The notes: generated from the letters alone by a model not told the origin. Counted from the first letter of the stretch, positions 9,550 to 17,929 are shown. The stretch: 64,000 nt of DNA from CAKOSP01 sp964372145 (GCA_964372145.1 CAYJPM010000002.1:1-64000); one strand, 5' to 3'. Translations and numbers: made by a program.

Positions 9550-10492
9550 CTTCAATACTTTTAACTATTTCAGTACTAAGCCATGTATAATTTTCTTCTG
9601 ATTGTATTAAGAATGTATGTTTATACAATTTTAATTTACTTGAGTACATATTAATAAATGCATCATTGTAATTAGTACCTTCATAATTTATTTTTACGTT
9701 ATTTATAACATATTGAACCATATCTGGGGTATTACTTACATTTTCTATTTCTAAAATGTTATTTTCATCACTAAAATTATTAATAAAAGCTGCAGTCTCA
9801 TATATATAAATATACTCTTCATTTAATTTAACAGTTTCTATTTTTGATAATTTTTGGTAATTTTCTAAATTATTTATATTTTCTGTACAAAAATAATATT
9901 CATTATATATATCACATCTGTTACTTTGATTACCGTTAAATGTAAAGTTACTTTTATCAATCATTACACTACTACCATAATATGATTTAGCTAATAGTTC
10001 CATGTCATTAACTAATATAGCAAAACAATGAGTTGTGTTAACATCACTACAATTTAATTCACTAAATTCAATAAAATCTGGAGTAGTTAATTTGTTATAT
10101 CCGTCAGTATTTGTTATTTCATTAACCATATAACTATTAATTAAATCTTTACTCAATAAACCATACGTCATTTTATTTGATGAATATGCACTGTTAACAT
10201 TAAAAATATAAGGTATTTTATTCAAGTTTTCATTTGCTATATTAATTAAATTTATAGTTTCATCATTTATTTCTTCTTCAGCCTGTTCGTAGGGTACTAA
10301 AAAAACATAATATAATGTATATCCTCCGGCATATATAATTAATATTCCCATAATAATTGTAACTATTATATTTAACATTTTATTTTCTTTTTTAGTTTTT
10401 ATCGCACTAGATATTGAGTCTTTGTTAACTTCATTTAATATACTTGATGTATCTGCTAAATCTATATCGATTTGTTTATTTTCTTCATTCAT
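9545..10492 (-). CDS. Single-pass membrane protein of unknown function next to spoVAE
   Basis: This 315-residue protein has a cytosolic N-terminal tail of about 38 residues rich in D/E/S/N, a membrane helix (about 39-61) and a large extracellular domain of about 250 residues. That domain contains four cysteines (ELNCSDVNTTHCF; RCDIYNEYYFC) which could form disulfides. No family is recognised. It is downstream of the spoVA genes but separated from them by a terminator. A RBS (GGGTGAC) precedes the ATG at 10492, so it probably has its own transcript. A role in spore envelope or surface biology would only be a guess from position. Confidence 0.65.
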   Translation of the reverse strand: MNEENKQIDIDLADTSSILNEVNKDSISSAIKTKKENKMLNIIVTIIMGILIIYAGGYTLYYVFLVPYEQAEEEINDETINLINIANENLNKIPYIFNVNSAYSSNKMTYGLLSKDLINSYMVNEITNTDGYNKLTTPDFIEFSELNCSDVNTTHCFAILVNDMELLAKSYYGSSVMIDKSNFTFNGNQSNRCDIYNEYYFCTENINNLENYQKLSKIETVKLNEEYIYIYETAAFINNFSDENNILEIENVSNTPDMVQYVINNVKINYEGTNYNDAFINMYSSKLKLYKHTFLIQSEENYTWLSTEIVKSIEE

Positions 10493-10538
10493 AACTATGT
10501 CACCCTATTCTTATAGTTTTATTTTATCATATATTAAA

Positions 10539-10576
10539 AAAAATAACACTATATTTATTTATATTGTGTTATTTTT
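10539..10576 (-). terminator. Terminator of the spoVA operon
   Basis: A long stem, AAAATAACAC with its complement GTGTTATTTT, plus internal A/T pairing, followed by eight T on the minus strand. It begins at the spoVAE stop. Confidence 0.75.
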
Positions 10577-10925
10577 AACTTTTAGGTTTAAAAAATAGGC
10601 TTAATAGAAATGCAAATACTATTGCTCCCACTATTACTGCGGAAGACTTTGAAAAAAATTCTGTAAATATGCCGAGTATTCCACTAGATTTATATCCATC
10701 TAATCCTGCTTGATATAGTAAATTACCAAAATTTGATATTAATACAGTTGCCCCTGCTCCACATTTTTCTATTAATTTAGGATATATATTGAAATATGAT
10801 AATAAGGATCCAACTACTACAAATAATGATGTTATATGTCCTGGTGTTAATTTTGTGTTATCTATAATTATTTGTCCAATTGCACATACAAAACCTGCTA
10901 ATAAAAATGCATTTATATAAATCAT
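10575..10925 (-). CDS. spoVAE: Stage V sporulation protein AE (SpoVAE)
   Basis: The 116-residue protein has three to four hydrophobic helices and the SpoVAE signatures FVCAIGQIIIDNTKLTPGHI and CGAGATVLISNFGNLL. With SpoVAC and SpoVAD it belongs to the membrane channel complex that moves dipicolinic acid into the forespore and out at germination. It corresponds to B. subtilis SpoVAEb. Its ATG overlaps the spoVAD stop (ATGA), so translation is coupled. Length is normal. Confidence 0.92.
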   Translation of the reverse strand: MIYINAFLLAGFVCAIGQIIIDNTKLTPGHITSLFVVVGSLLSYFNIYPKLIEKCGAGATVLISNFGNLLYQAGLDGYKSSGILGIFTEFFSKSSAVIVGAIVFAFLLSLFFKPKS

Positions 10926-11899
10926 CTTGTTACCTCCAAACTAATAGCATGTGAAATTCCCGGAATAGTATTATGCTGATTAACTAAATTTGGAGAATGT
11001 AATGCTCCTGTTGCTAGTAAAAGTATATTTTTATATTTTTTTACTTGCAATACTTTATTAAATAATACTAATGGCAAGCATACTGGTCCACTTCCTCCAG
11101 CATAAGTATCTTGTGTTTTTAAAAATAGTTCACAACCGGCATCCATATATTTTCTTAATTTTATATTATATTCAATATTAGTAAATTCTGAAAATATATT
11201 TATACCAACACATCCTAAATCTCCAGTTAATATAAGATCATAATATGATAAATCTCTATTTAAGTCTTTTAAATGTTTATTTAGAGTATGTGCCGCTGCT
11301 GGTGCCATAGCTGCTCCCATATGATTAACATCGCTTACTCCCATATCAATTACTGATCCAATAGTTGCACTCTCAATTTTAATATTTGTTTTTTTCGAAG
11401 TAATTAATGCTGCTGCTGCTCCAGTTGTTGTAAATGTTGCTGTATGTGGTCTTGGGGATCCATATTCTACTGGATATCTATATTGTCTTTCTGCTGTTAA
11501 ATTATGTGAGCTAGTAAGTGATATAGTATTTTCTAATTTATAACTATCTACCATTATACTATTTATTAGTAAGCTTTCAGTAAATGTTGAACATGCTGAG
11601 TAAATACCTAAAAATGGTATTTTATAATCTCTTAAAGAGTAATTTGTAATAGATATTTGATTTATTAAATCTCCACCTATTAAAAAATCTATATTTTCTT
11701 CGATTAAATTATTGTTTTTTAGTAAATTATTTATACATTCTTTTTGCATTTTAATTTCAGCTTTTTCAAAAGTTTTTTCTCCGTAGTAGTAATCATCTAA
11801 TGAAATATTATAATTTTTTAATTTACTTTCTTTTTCTAATGGACCTACTATAGTAAAATAATCTTTTATATATACGTTTTTAAAAATAAAACTAGACAC
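10922..11899 (-). CDS. spoVAD: Stage V sporulation protein AD (SpoVAD)
   Basis: The 325-residue protein has a thiolase/ketoacyl-synthase-like fold, the known architecture of SpoVAD, which binds dipicolinic acid rather than doing catalysis. Recognisable segments: FLGIYSACSTFTESLL (cysteine region), RPHTATFTTTGAAAAL, GSVIDMGVSDVNHMGAAMAP, TGDLGCVG and DTYAGGSGPVCLP. It overlaps spoVAC upstream by eight bases and spoVAE downstream by four. It is slightly shorter than the about 338 residues of B. subtilis. Confidence 0.93.
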   Translation of the reverse strand: MSSFIFKNVYIKDYFTIVGPLEKESKLKNYNISLDDYYYGEKTFEKAEIKMQKECINNLLKNNNLIEENIDFLIGGDLINQISITNYSLRDYKIPFLGIYSACSTFTESLLINSIMVDSYKLENTISLTSSHNLTAERQYRYPVEYGSPRPHTATFTTTGAAAALITSKKTNIKIESATIGSVIDMGVSDVNHMGAAMAPAAAHTLNKHLKDLNRDLSYYDLILTGDLGCVGINIFSEFTNIEYNIKLRKYMDAGCELFLKTQDTYAGGSGPVCLPLVLFNKVLQVKKYKNILLLATGALHSPNLVNQHNTIPGISHAISLEVTR

Positions 11900-12329
11900 C
11901 TATTATCACCTTCACAATCACTAATATAAATGAGGATATTATTCCATATAGTATTACTGAACCGGCCAATTTAAAAAAATTTGCACCTAAACCAGTTATT
12001 AATCCATCTTTTTTATAATCTAATGCACTGCTAGTTACTGAATGTGCAAATCCTGTCGTTGGTATAATTAATCCACATTTTAATTTTGTTATCCAATTAT
12101 CAAAAAAACCTATCGCAGTAAATAACGAACCTAAAAATACTATTATAAGAGCTAAAATAGTACTTGATACTGTTCTTGATAAAGCAAAACATATCATTAG
12201 TATATTTATTATTATTTCTCCACTTAATCCTATAAAACCACCTACTAAAAATGATGTTAATACATTTCTTATTCTTGGTTCTTTTGGATTATGTTTTTTT
12301 ATTAATTTTTTATATTCTTCTTTATTCAA
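11892..12329 (-). CDS. spoVAC: Stage V sporulation protein AC (SpoVAC)
   Basis: The 145-residue membrane protein has four hydrophobic segments and the family motifs FLVGGFIGLSGEI, IPTTGFAHSVTSSALDYKKDG and GLGANFFKLAGSV. SpoVAC is the mechanosensitive-channel-like subunit for dipicolinic acid in spores. The start is TTG at 12329, five bases after GGTGAT; no in-frame ATG fits. It is the first gene of spoVAC-spoVAD-spoVAE. spoVAA and spoVAB are absent, as in many Clostridia-type operons. Confidence 0.93.
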   Translation of the reverse strand: MNKEEYKKLIKKHNPKEPRIRNVLTSFLVGGFIGLSGEIIINILMICFALSRTVSSTILALIIVFLGSLFTAIGFFDNWITKLKCGLIIPTTGFAHSVTSSALDYKKDGLITGLGANFFKLAGSVILYGIISSFILVIVKVIIGV

Positions 12330-12345
12330 ATTTTATCACCAATTA

Positions 12346-12375
12346 TATTATGTAATTAAAAATGAGAGATTATAC
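12346..12375 (-). promoter_or_regulatory. Candidate forespore (sigma-F/G type) promoter of spoVAC
   Basis: On the minus strand, GTATA (12371-12375) and CATAATA (12346-12352) are 18 bp apart. This fits the B. subtilis sigma-G consensus GHATR and CATWHTA. The inferred transcript start would lie almost at the ribosome-binding site, giving a very short leader, so confidence is limited. Confidence 0.35.
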
Positions 12376-12399
12376 TATGTAGTCATATAATCTCTCATT
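12361..12399 (-). terminator. Terminator at the end of the sigma-factor gene
   Basis: A 14-bp perfect stem (AATGAGAGATTATA at 12361-12374 and its complement at 12386-12399) includes the last codons and stop of the sigma gene and is followed by T5. It separates the sigma operon from spoVAC. Confidence 0.8.
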
Positions 12400-13019
12400 T
12401 TAGTTAGACCTTTTTTTTCATATCTTGATACCATTACTTGTGTCATTTTTAATTTTCTTGCTACATTACATTGTGTTTCATCATTTAAATATCTTTCTAA
12501 TATTATTTCTTTTTCAGGTGATGGTAACATTTCAATTCCTGAATATAATAATATTTTATCATCTTCACTTATTGTTTGATTACAAAAAACAGTTTCATGT
12601 AAGTTTCTTTCGTAATCACTTTCTGAATCAAAAGATAATAATTGAGCAGATGAGTTACAAGCGAAATCTATCGTACTTATATCAATATTTAATATCTTAC
12701 TTATTTCATTATTACTTGGAATGTATCCTAATTTTTGTGCTTCTTCATATCTTGTTTTTTCAATAATTTTATATATTTTAAGTATATCTTTACTTACTTT
12801 AATATTTTTTTTATTTGCTAATTCATACATTGAACCATATATATCAAAATATGCATAAGTACTAAATTTTGTTCCTTGGTTTGCATCATAGTTATTATAT
12901 GCTTTTAATAATCCTTCGAATCCTGCTTGTATTAAATCTTCTTTCTCAACTCCATAAAATTTATTTGCTAAACTATATATAAGTTTTGCATTTTCATTAA
13001 CTATTTGTTCTTTATTCAT
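12375..13019 (-). CDS. sigF: Sporulation sigma factor, SigF-like (sigma-70 family)
   Basis: The 214-residue protein has sigma regions 2 (LIQAGFEGLLKAYNNYD and GTKFSTYAYFDIYGSMYE), 3 (KLGYIPSNNEISKILNI) and 4 (LPSPEKEIILERYLNDETQ then AARKLKM-type helix and QVMVSRYEKKGL). It lacks region 1.1, as expected for the SigF/SigG/SigB group. The assignment to SigF rests mainly on position: it follows a SpoIIAA-like gene and precedes spoVA genes, the B. subtilis order. SigG is an alternative. RBS GAGG precedes the ATG at 13019. No anti-sigma gene (spoIIAB) is present between it and the STAS gene; only three bases separate them. Confidence 0.8.
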   Translation of the reverse strand: MNKEQIVNENAKLIYSLANKFYGVEKEDLIQAGFEGLLKAYNNYDANQGTKFSTYAYFDIYGSMYELANKKNIKVSKDILKIYKIIEKTRYEEAQKLGYIPSNNEISKILNIDISTIDFACNSSAQLLSFDSESDYERNLHETVFCNQTISEDDKILLYSGIEMLPSPEKEIILERYLNDETQCNVARKLKMTQVMVSRYEKKGLTKMRDYMTT

Positions 13020-13022
13020 AAT

Positions 13023-13352
13023 TTATACCTCAATTAATTTTTGAGCGTCTATTTCATCCTTTACAATTTTTATTTTTAATTCTTTACATTCATTTTTCAC
13101 AGTATCATTTACATTTGTTAAAATTAATTTACCCTTATTTAATTTTATTGCCCATTTTATTTTTAATAATGCATTTAAACCTATCAAATCCATACAGTTT
13201 AACTTTTCTAAGTTTAAAACTGAATATTTAATTTTATGTTTAAGCAATACAGGTATTAAATAATTATTAATTTTATATACATTTTTATTTATCAATTTTC
13301 CATTTAATCTTATAAAAAGAACCCCACTATTATATTCTAAATCCATTTTCAA
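13023..13352 (-). CDS. STAS-domain protein, SpoIIAA-like, without the phosphorylatable serine
   Basis: This 109-residue single STAS domain aligns by eye with SpoIIAA along its length (FIRLNGKL near the N terminus, CMDLIGLNALLKIKWAIKLNKGKLIL in the middle). In SpoIIAA the loop reads MDSSGLG, and Ser58 is phosphorylated by SpoIIAB. Here it reads MDLIGLN, so neither serine remains. The codon used at 13352 is TTG; an ATG two codons on (13346) is an alternative and neither has ideal ribosome-site spacing. It is immediately upstream of the sigma gene. I infer an altered or constitutive version of the anti-anti-sigma partner, or another regulatory role. Confidence 0.7.
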   Translation of the reverse strand: MKMDLEYNSGVLFIRLNGKLINKNVYKINNYLIPVLLKHKIKYSVLNLEKLNCMDLIGLNALLKIKWAIKLNKGKLILTNVNDTVKNECKELKIKIVKDEIDAQKLIEV

Positions 13353-13394
13353 TAGTTCTCTTTTCTCCTTTTTTACTATTATAAATCATATTTT

Positions 13395-13442
13395 ATTATA
13401 GTGTATCTTTTCGACAAAATATCAAAAAAAAACTATTCGACA
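13395..13442 (-). promoter_or_regulatory. Candidate Spo0A-controlled promoter of the spoIIAA-sigF pair
   Basis: Two perfect matches to the Spo0A box TGTCGAA on the minus strand lie at 13410-13416 (extended TTTTGTCGAAAA) and 13436-13442. A TATAAT is at 13395-13400. TTGATA at 13420-13425 would be a -35 with a long 19-bp spacer containing one box, reminiscent of Spo0A-activated promoters. The distal box lies in the end of the upstream LCP gene. Confidence 0.5.
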
Positions 13443-13449
13443 AGAATAG
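13424..13449 (-). terminator. Terminator of the LCP gene
   Basis: CTATTC and GAATAG (13433-13438, 13444-13449) form a six-bp stem ending in nine T on the minus strand; it includes the stop codon. Confidence 0.6.
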
Positions 13450-14851
13450 ATTTTATTTTTTCTTTTGCTTCTTCAATGCTTTCTTCTATTGGATTCATCA
13501 CATATAAATTTTGATGTGGGTATGTATATGTTTTATTATTACTGTCTGTACCATTTAAAGAAATACTTTCAATATTCCAATCAACGTTGTTTGTTAATTG
13601 ATATTTAACTAATTCTGAGATTTCTTCATCTGATATATTAGTAATAAATTCATCTTCTAATGATTCTAAAATTGAACCATAATCAGTTAGTATTTTTGTA
13701 CTCAATGCTTTATCTATTATACCTTCAATTATTATCTGTTGATTTTCACCTCTAACGCGATCTCCTTCGGTAAATGCATTTCTTTCTCTTGAAAAAGATA
13801 ACGCTTCTTTACCATCAATTTCTTGTATTCCTTTTTTAAAATAATAACCATCTTGGGTAGTAAATGAATAATTAGAGTTTATTTCTATTCCATCTAATGC
13901 ATCAACTAAATCTATTAATGTAGTGAAATTCACTTTTAAATAATAATGAATATCAATATCTAGTAAATTTTCTATTGTATCTATTGATGCGTCTACTCCG
14001 TATAATCCTACATGAGTTAATTTATCCATTTGATTAAACATTGGAATATTTACATAATAATCTCTTGGAATAGATGTAAGAAGAATATCACCATTTTTTA
14101 CATTTATAGTTGCAATAATATTGACATCACTTCTTGCAACACTGCTTACATGATTGTAGCTATCTATACCAGAAATATATATATTAAATGTGTCTTCGAT
14201 AGGATCTACATCTTTGTTATCAATATCTATTTTATATTCTACTTTAAGTGAATGGATAGACTTCATATCATCAAAGAACTCTGTATCTAATTCTTCAATT
14301 AATGACACCATTGATTTTTCAATCATTATTGCATTATCATTAGATAACTCATCCTTTATATCATTTATATATTTTTCAATAAAATCAACGTTTATACTTT
14401 CTTTTATTTTATTAATAGCTAGATTAGTACCTTCAGTTCCACTCTTTATATAAAAAATATCTGCATTATTTAGATCATCAATATTATTATAGTTACTGCT
14501 TTCTAAAACATATATATCATAATTTTCAGTGTTATATGATTCATAACCTATTTTCTTTAAAAATTGTAGTGTATCAAATTCATAATTTATTATCCATATT
14601 AAACCTAATGCTAAAATTATACTAAATATTATTCCTAATAATTTTATAATTATTTTTTTTGATTTTAGTAAAAATAAAGATATCATATTTAATATAAGCA
14701 ACAATCCAACCAGTGCAAAAAAATACTGGAATGGTAATAAGTTTAAATAATAAGTCAAACCCAATGTAACAAGTGATAAAAAAACTATAATTAAGAATAA
14801 ATATCTGTAAAATGTTATATTAGTTTCTTTATCTTTTTCTTTTTTTTTCAT
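13433..14851 (-). CDS. LytR-CpsA-Psr (LCP) family glycopolymer transferase
   Basis: The 472-residue protein has two to three N-terminal membrane helices (near 15-33, 38-57, 63-85), an intermediate extracellular domain and the LCP domain. LCP motifs: ARSDVNIIATINVKNGDILLTSIPRDYYV, with the Arg/Asp pair that binds pyrophosphate, YLKVNFTTLIDLVDALDGI and ALSFSRERNAFTEGDRVRGENQQ. LCP enzymes attach wall teichoic acids or capsule from lipid carriers to peptidoglycan. The extra N-terminal helices resemble CpsA-type members. RBS AGAGGTG before ATG. It stands alone between two terminators. It may act on glycans made by the glycosyltransferases at 33-37 kb. Confidence 0.88.
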   Translation of the reverse strand: MKKKEKDKETNITFYRYLFLIIVFLSLVTLGLTYYLNLLPFQYFFALVGLLLILNMISLFLLKSKKIIIKLLGIIFSIILALGLIWIINYEFDTLQFLKKIGYESYNTENYDIYVLESSNYNNIDDLNNADIFYIKSGTEGTNLAINKIKESINVDFIEKYINDIKDELSNDNAIMIEKSMVSLIEELDTEFFDDMKSIHSLKVEYKIDIDNKDVDPIEDTFNIYISGIDSYNHVSSVARSDVNIIATINVKNGDILLTSIPRDYYVNIPMFNQMDKLTHVGLYGVDASIDTIENLLDIDIHYYLKVNFTTLIDLVDALDGIEINSNYSFTTQDGYYFKKGIQEIDGKEALSFSRERNAFTEGDRVRGENQQIIIEGIIDKALSTKILTDYGSILESLEDEFITNISDEEISELVKYQLTNNVDWNIESISLNGTDSNNKTYTYPHQNLYVMNPIEESIEEAKEKIKSILVE

Positions 14852-14891
14852 TTTAGCACCTCTTAATAACTCTATATGTTAATATAAACGA

Positions 14892-14915
14892 AAAAAGTAA
14901 TTGTAATTACTTTTT
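14892..14915 (-). terminator. Terminator of the surface-protein operon end
   Basis: AAAAAGTAATT and its complement with a two-base loop; overlaps the stop of the 14907 gene. Confidence 0.75.
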
Positions 14916-16553
14916 CTTATTTAATATTAATTTTGATTCAACTATAAACCATAATTGTTCTACTGTTAATCCTGATTTTTTTATTTGACTTACATCTAAG
15001 AATAAATTTACATGTTTTACTATTACATCTATATTCGAAGGTTTTAAATTATCTTCAGTTAAATTTATATTACTGATTCTACATTTATTTATAATTACTT
15101 TAGTTACATTATATTCTTGAAATATAGGAACCGAAGTAATAACTAAATTATTTGGATTACTACTAAATTCATCAAACTTTTTAGTATACTCTAGTAGCTC
15201 TTCATATGATTGAGTATTAAATGTATTTTTTAGACCTTTTTTCTTGAAATAGTCAAAACTATAATATAAATTTATAAAATCATCCATTGTTACATAATCA
15301 TCTAATAATAACTTTGTTTTTTTATAAAATTTATATGAATCGACATTTTTATATAATTCTAGAAGTTGATCTGCTATATTCAATGAATCAACTCTAAGTT
15401 GTTTGATAGGTTTTTCTTCTTCTTTCTTCTGAAACATACCCATTATTTTTTTAATTCCAGATTCAGTTATTATATCACCCATAACTGTTTTGTTTATTTT
15501 AGATAATTCTTTTTCTAAATTAGATATTTGTTCAACCATTTCTTTTTTAGTTCTTTTGTCTGCATAAGTTTTATACATCTCTTTTGAATATTCTATAAAC
15601 GGAATGAATTCAACAAAATTTTTATATTCAACTATTATTTGTTTTAATTTTTTTATATCTAAGTATAATTTATCATTTATTAAATTATTTTCATTTGTAT
15701 CAGAATTTTTCTGAACAACTAATGTGTTATACGCATCAGTATATAACTTACTATCTGAAAAATAATCATTTAAATCTATTTTCTTATCTATTGCTGCGTT
15801 TATTATTTCTGGCACACCAGTTACATTTATATTTAATAGTGAAGTATGTTCTGATTTTAATTTTTTTAAACAATCCTCATAATTATTAACACCAGTTTTA
15901 GTTTTGTGCTCTTCTTGTAAATTTTCTAAGTGCAATTTTAATTTATTTTTATATTTACCAACTAGTTTTCTGAAATTATAATTAATATGATCTATTATTG
16001 CTGGATTAACCCAATAAATTTTTTCGAATATAGGCTCTAGTTTAGTAAATTTTAATTCACTATTTTTTCTTTCTTCTATGAATATATTCATATATTCATT
16101 TACATATATAGTTGCATCAAAATCATTAGCAGTTAATGTAATATTAGCGTCTTCAAACTTAATGAATAATTTGTTAATAAGTTTATTCATATCGATAAAA
16201 CTATAATCTGCATAATGACTTAATTCATAAAACAATGCATCAAATTCTAATTTTTCATAATATGTATTCATTGGATTTAAAATTTTTCTTAGATATTTTA
16301 AATCATTTACTACTTTTTCTTTTTGATTGTAACTATCTTTTTCACTACCTTGAGTATCACTTACATCTATAGAATTAGCTTTTATTTCTATATATTTATT
16401 TACACCTTTAAGATATTCATTATATTTAGATTGAAAATCCACAATTTTTTCATGTATATTTTTTATATTTGCTTTGTTTTTATCTGGCATTGATTTTAGA
16501 ATTTCTCTTTTAATATCAATATCATCTTTTATATAATTGTAAAAATTATTCAT
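14907..16553 (-). CDS. Large cytosolic helical protein of unknown function in the surface-protein locus
   Basis: From the ATG at 16553, preceded at good spacing by AAGGAGG, the protein has 548 residues. A longer reading from 16574 would put that ribosome site inside the gene. There is no signal peptide or membrane helix. It is mostly charged alpha-helix with coiled-coil-like stretches (for example KEMVEQISNLEKELSKINKTV, around residue 350). I recognise no family. It overlaps the 49-residue gene upstream by eight bases, so the two are translationally coupled, and it is the last gene of the locus before a terminator. I infer an intracellular partner of the locus, perhaps of the AAA+/DUF2357 pair. 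Confidence 0.7.
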   Translation of the reverse strand: MNNFYNYIKDDIDIKREILKSMPDKNKANIKNIHEKIVDFQSKYNEYLKGVNKYIEIKANSIDVSDTQGSEKDSYNQKEKVVNDLKYLRKILNPMNTYYEKLEFDALFYELSHYADYSFIDMNKLINKLFIKFEDANITLTANDFDATIYVNEYMNIFIEERKNSELKFTKLEPIFEKIYWVNPAIIDHINYNFRKLVGKYKNKLKLHLENLQEEHKTKTGVNNYEDCLKKLKSEHTSLLNINVTGVPEIINAAIDKKIDLNDYFSDSKLYTDAYNTLVVQKNSDTNENNLINDKLYLDIKKLKQIIVEYKNFVEFIPFIEYSKEMYKTYADKRTKKEMVEQISNLEKELSKINKTVMGDIITESGIKKIMGMFQKKEEEKPIKQLRVDSLNIADQLLELYKNVDSYKFYKKTKLLLDDYVTMDDFINLYYSFDYFKKKGLKNTFNTQSYEELLEYTKKFDEFSSNPNNLVITSVPIFQEYNVTKVIINKCRISNINLTEDNLKPSNIDVIVKHVNLFLDVSQIKKSGLTVEQLWFIVESKLILNKKK

Positions 16554-16695
16554 TAGAATCCTCCTTAATTTCATACTTTGTATTCAATTTAGATAATTCT
16601 TCTAAAAAATCGTCAATCATGTAATGTAGATCTACTAATTCTTTATAACTAAGAATTGACAGATCAAAATCAGTTGTGTTTTCCTTTTTATCCAT
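16546..16695 (-). CDS. Small acidic protein (49 residues), coupled to the 14907 gene
   Basis: A short frame begins MDKKENTTDFDLSIL at ATG 16695 and ends KEDSNE at TAA 16546-16548. GGGAGA precedes the ATG with good spacing. The final codons carry the ribosome-binding site and start codon of the downstream 548-residue gene. The predicted protein is acidic and helical (LVDLHYMIDDFLEELSKLN). It fills the only gap between the downstream gene and the surface protein upstream. Function unknown; it could be a chaperone or subunit for the downstream protein. Confidence 0.65.
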   Translation of the reverse strand: MDKKENTTDFDLSILSYKELVDLHYMIDDFLEELSKLNTKYEIKEDSNE

Positions 16696-16713
16696 ATTAT
16701 TCTCCCTTTTATT

Positions 16714-17802
16714 CTATAAATCGTAACCTGCTAAATCTTTGTGTAATACTAAATCTATATTTAATATATCTCCACTTGATTTTGTTTCTAAAGCATCTAT
16801 ATCTTGTCCTTCCAACCATATATACACTCTTACTTTTGTTACACCATGTTCTATTTCAAATAACTGTTCATTTAAATTCCTTATTGTATCTTGAAAAATA
16901 AAATGATCGTTATCAAATGGTTGTAAACCATGTCCAGTGTAGTGACTTAAATTTTGACCAGCAGATATTAATGAATATGTAGGTGTGAACACTCCATCAA
17001 CTAAATCAACACCATAATTCACTGCTTGGTTTATTGAATATTCGTTGTGGTCAGTACTGTAAGGTTCATAAATTACTGATTCACAATTATTTTCACATTC
17101 TAAATTTTGTACTACACTTGCTGATGCATTTTTATCACTTGTATGTCCACCTTTACTTATTCCAAGTCGCACTGTATTAAGTAAACTAACCATTTTGTCT
17201 TCGGTACCATCTTGTAATTCAATACTAGTACCTTCCCATAAATATAAGTTGTCAGCTTTTGGTGAATTACTTATATTTTTTAAAAATAAATCAAATGCAA
17301 CAAAGTTTGCATATTCATTATCTTCTGAATACTCTGCAAAATCTAAATATAATTTTTTTTCTGTTTTTGAATATCTTTCTCTATATAATTCAAAGAAAGC
17401 AAATTCAAATGTATCCGAATCAGGAATACCTGATGAAGATATAGGAATTAATCCCATACTACTTACCCATTTATTATTATGATCAGGATATGTACTTGAA
17501 ATACTATTTGTAATTATATTTTCATCAATAGTAACTTCACTTCCATATTCCACTCCATCTAGTGAAATATACAATCCTGTTTCTCTATTTACAGTGATTC
17601 TAACGAAATCTACTTTTGCATCTAATGTTGCAGAAAACCAAGCATATGTAGAAACTATTAAGACTACTCCAACAATAAAGGTAAAAAATAATACCATGTT
17701 AAATTTTGATGGGGTTTTTTTCATATATTTTTTGTCTTTAGTCTTAGAAATTCTTGATTTATTAGATCCTACATTACTCTTTGTATTACTATATTTTTTC
17801 AT
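16714..17802 (-). CDS. Exported surface protein with TYAWF-type signal (paralogue 1)
   Basis: The 362-residue protein has a basic N terminus of about 35 residues, a membrane segment ending ...IVSTYAWFSATLDAKVDF, then an extracellular domain. The TYAWF(x) ending is like that of SipW-processed proteins such as TasA. Shared blocks with its neighbours are YISLDGVEYG, GLIPISSSGIPDSDTF, NFVAFDLFLKN and, near the C terminus, KVRVYIWLEGQDIDALE. RBS AGAGGTG before ATG 17802. I infer a fibre or matrix subunit cleaved by the SipW-type peptidase encoded at 23483. Confidence 0.75.
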   Translation of the reverse strand: MKKYSNTKSNVGSNKSRISKTKDKKYMKKTPSKFNMVLFFTFIVGVVLIVSTYAWFSATLDAKVDFVRITVNRETGLYISLDGVEYGSEVTIDENIITNSISSTYPDHNNKWVSSMGLIPISSSGIPDSDTFEFAFFELYRERYSKTEKKLYLDFAEYSEDNEYANFVAFDLFLKNISNSPKADNLYLWEGTSIELQDGTEDKMVSLLNTVRLGISKGGHTSDKNASASVVQNLECENNCESVIYEPYSTDHNEYSINQAVNYGVDLVDGVFTPTYSLISAGQNLSHYTGHGLQPFDNDHFIFQDTIRNLNEQLFEIEHGVTKVRVYIWLEGQDIDALETKSSGDILNIDLVLHKDLAGYDL

Positions 17803-17827
17803 AAATCACCTCTTATTAATTAAGATT

Positions 17828-17853
17828 AAAGAGTAACCTTTCGGTTACTCTTT
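17828..17853. terminator. Hairpin terminator between paralogues 1 and 2
   Basis: GAGTAACC and GGTTACTC with a TTTC loop. The T tract is stronger on the plus strand (TTTTTT), yet the genes are on the minus strand, so it may be a partial terminator or processing hairpin setting relative expression. Confidence 0.6.
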
Positions 17854-17929
17854 TTTCCTAATCAGATTATTAGTTAAATATAACCATTTTTACTAATATA
17901 ATTAGTTTTGTAACTTTACTTAACTTATA

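Noticed and set aside
17828..17853. Plus-strand terminator implying an unseen plus-strand gene
   Set aside because: No plus-strand coding frame of quality lies upstream; the hairpin serves the minus-strand surface genes.
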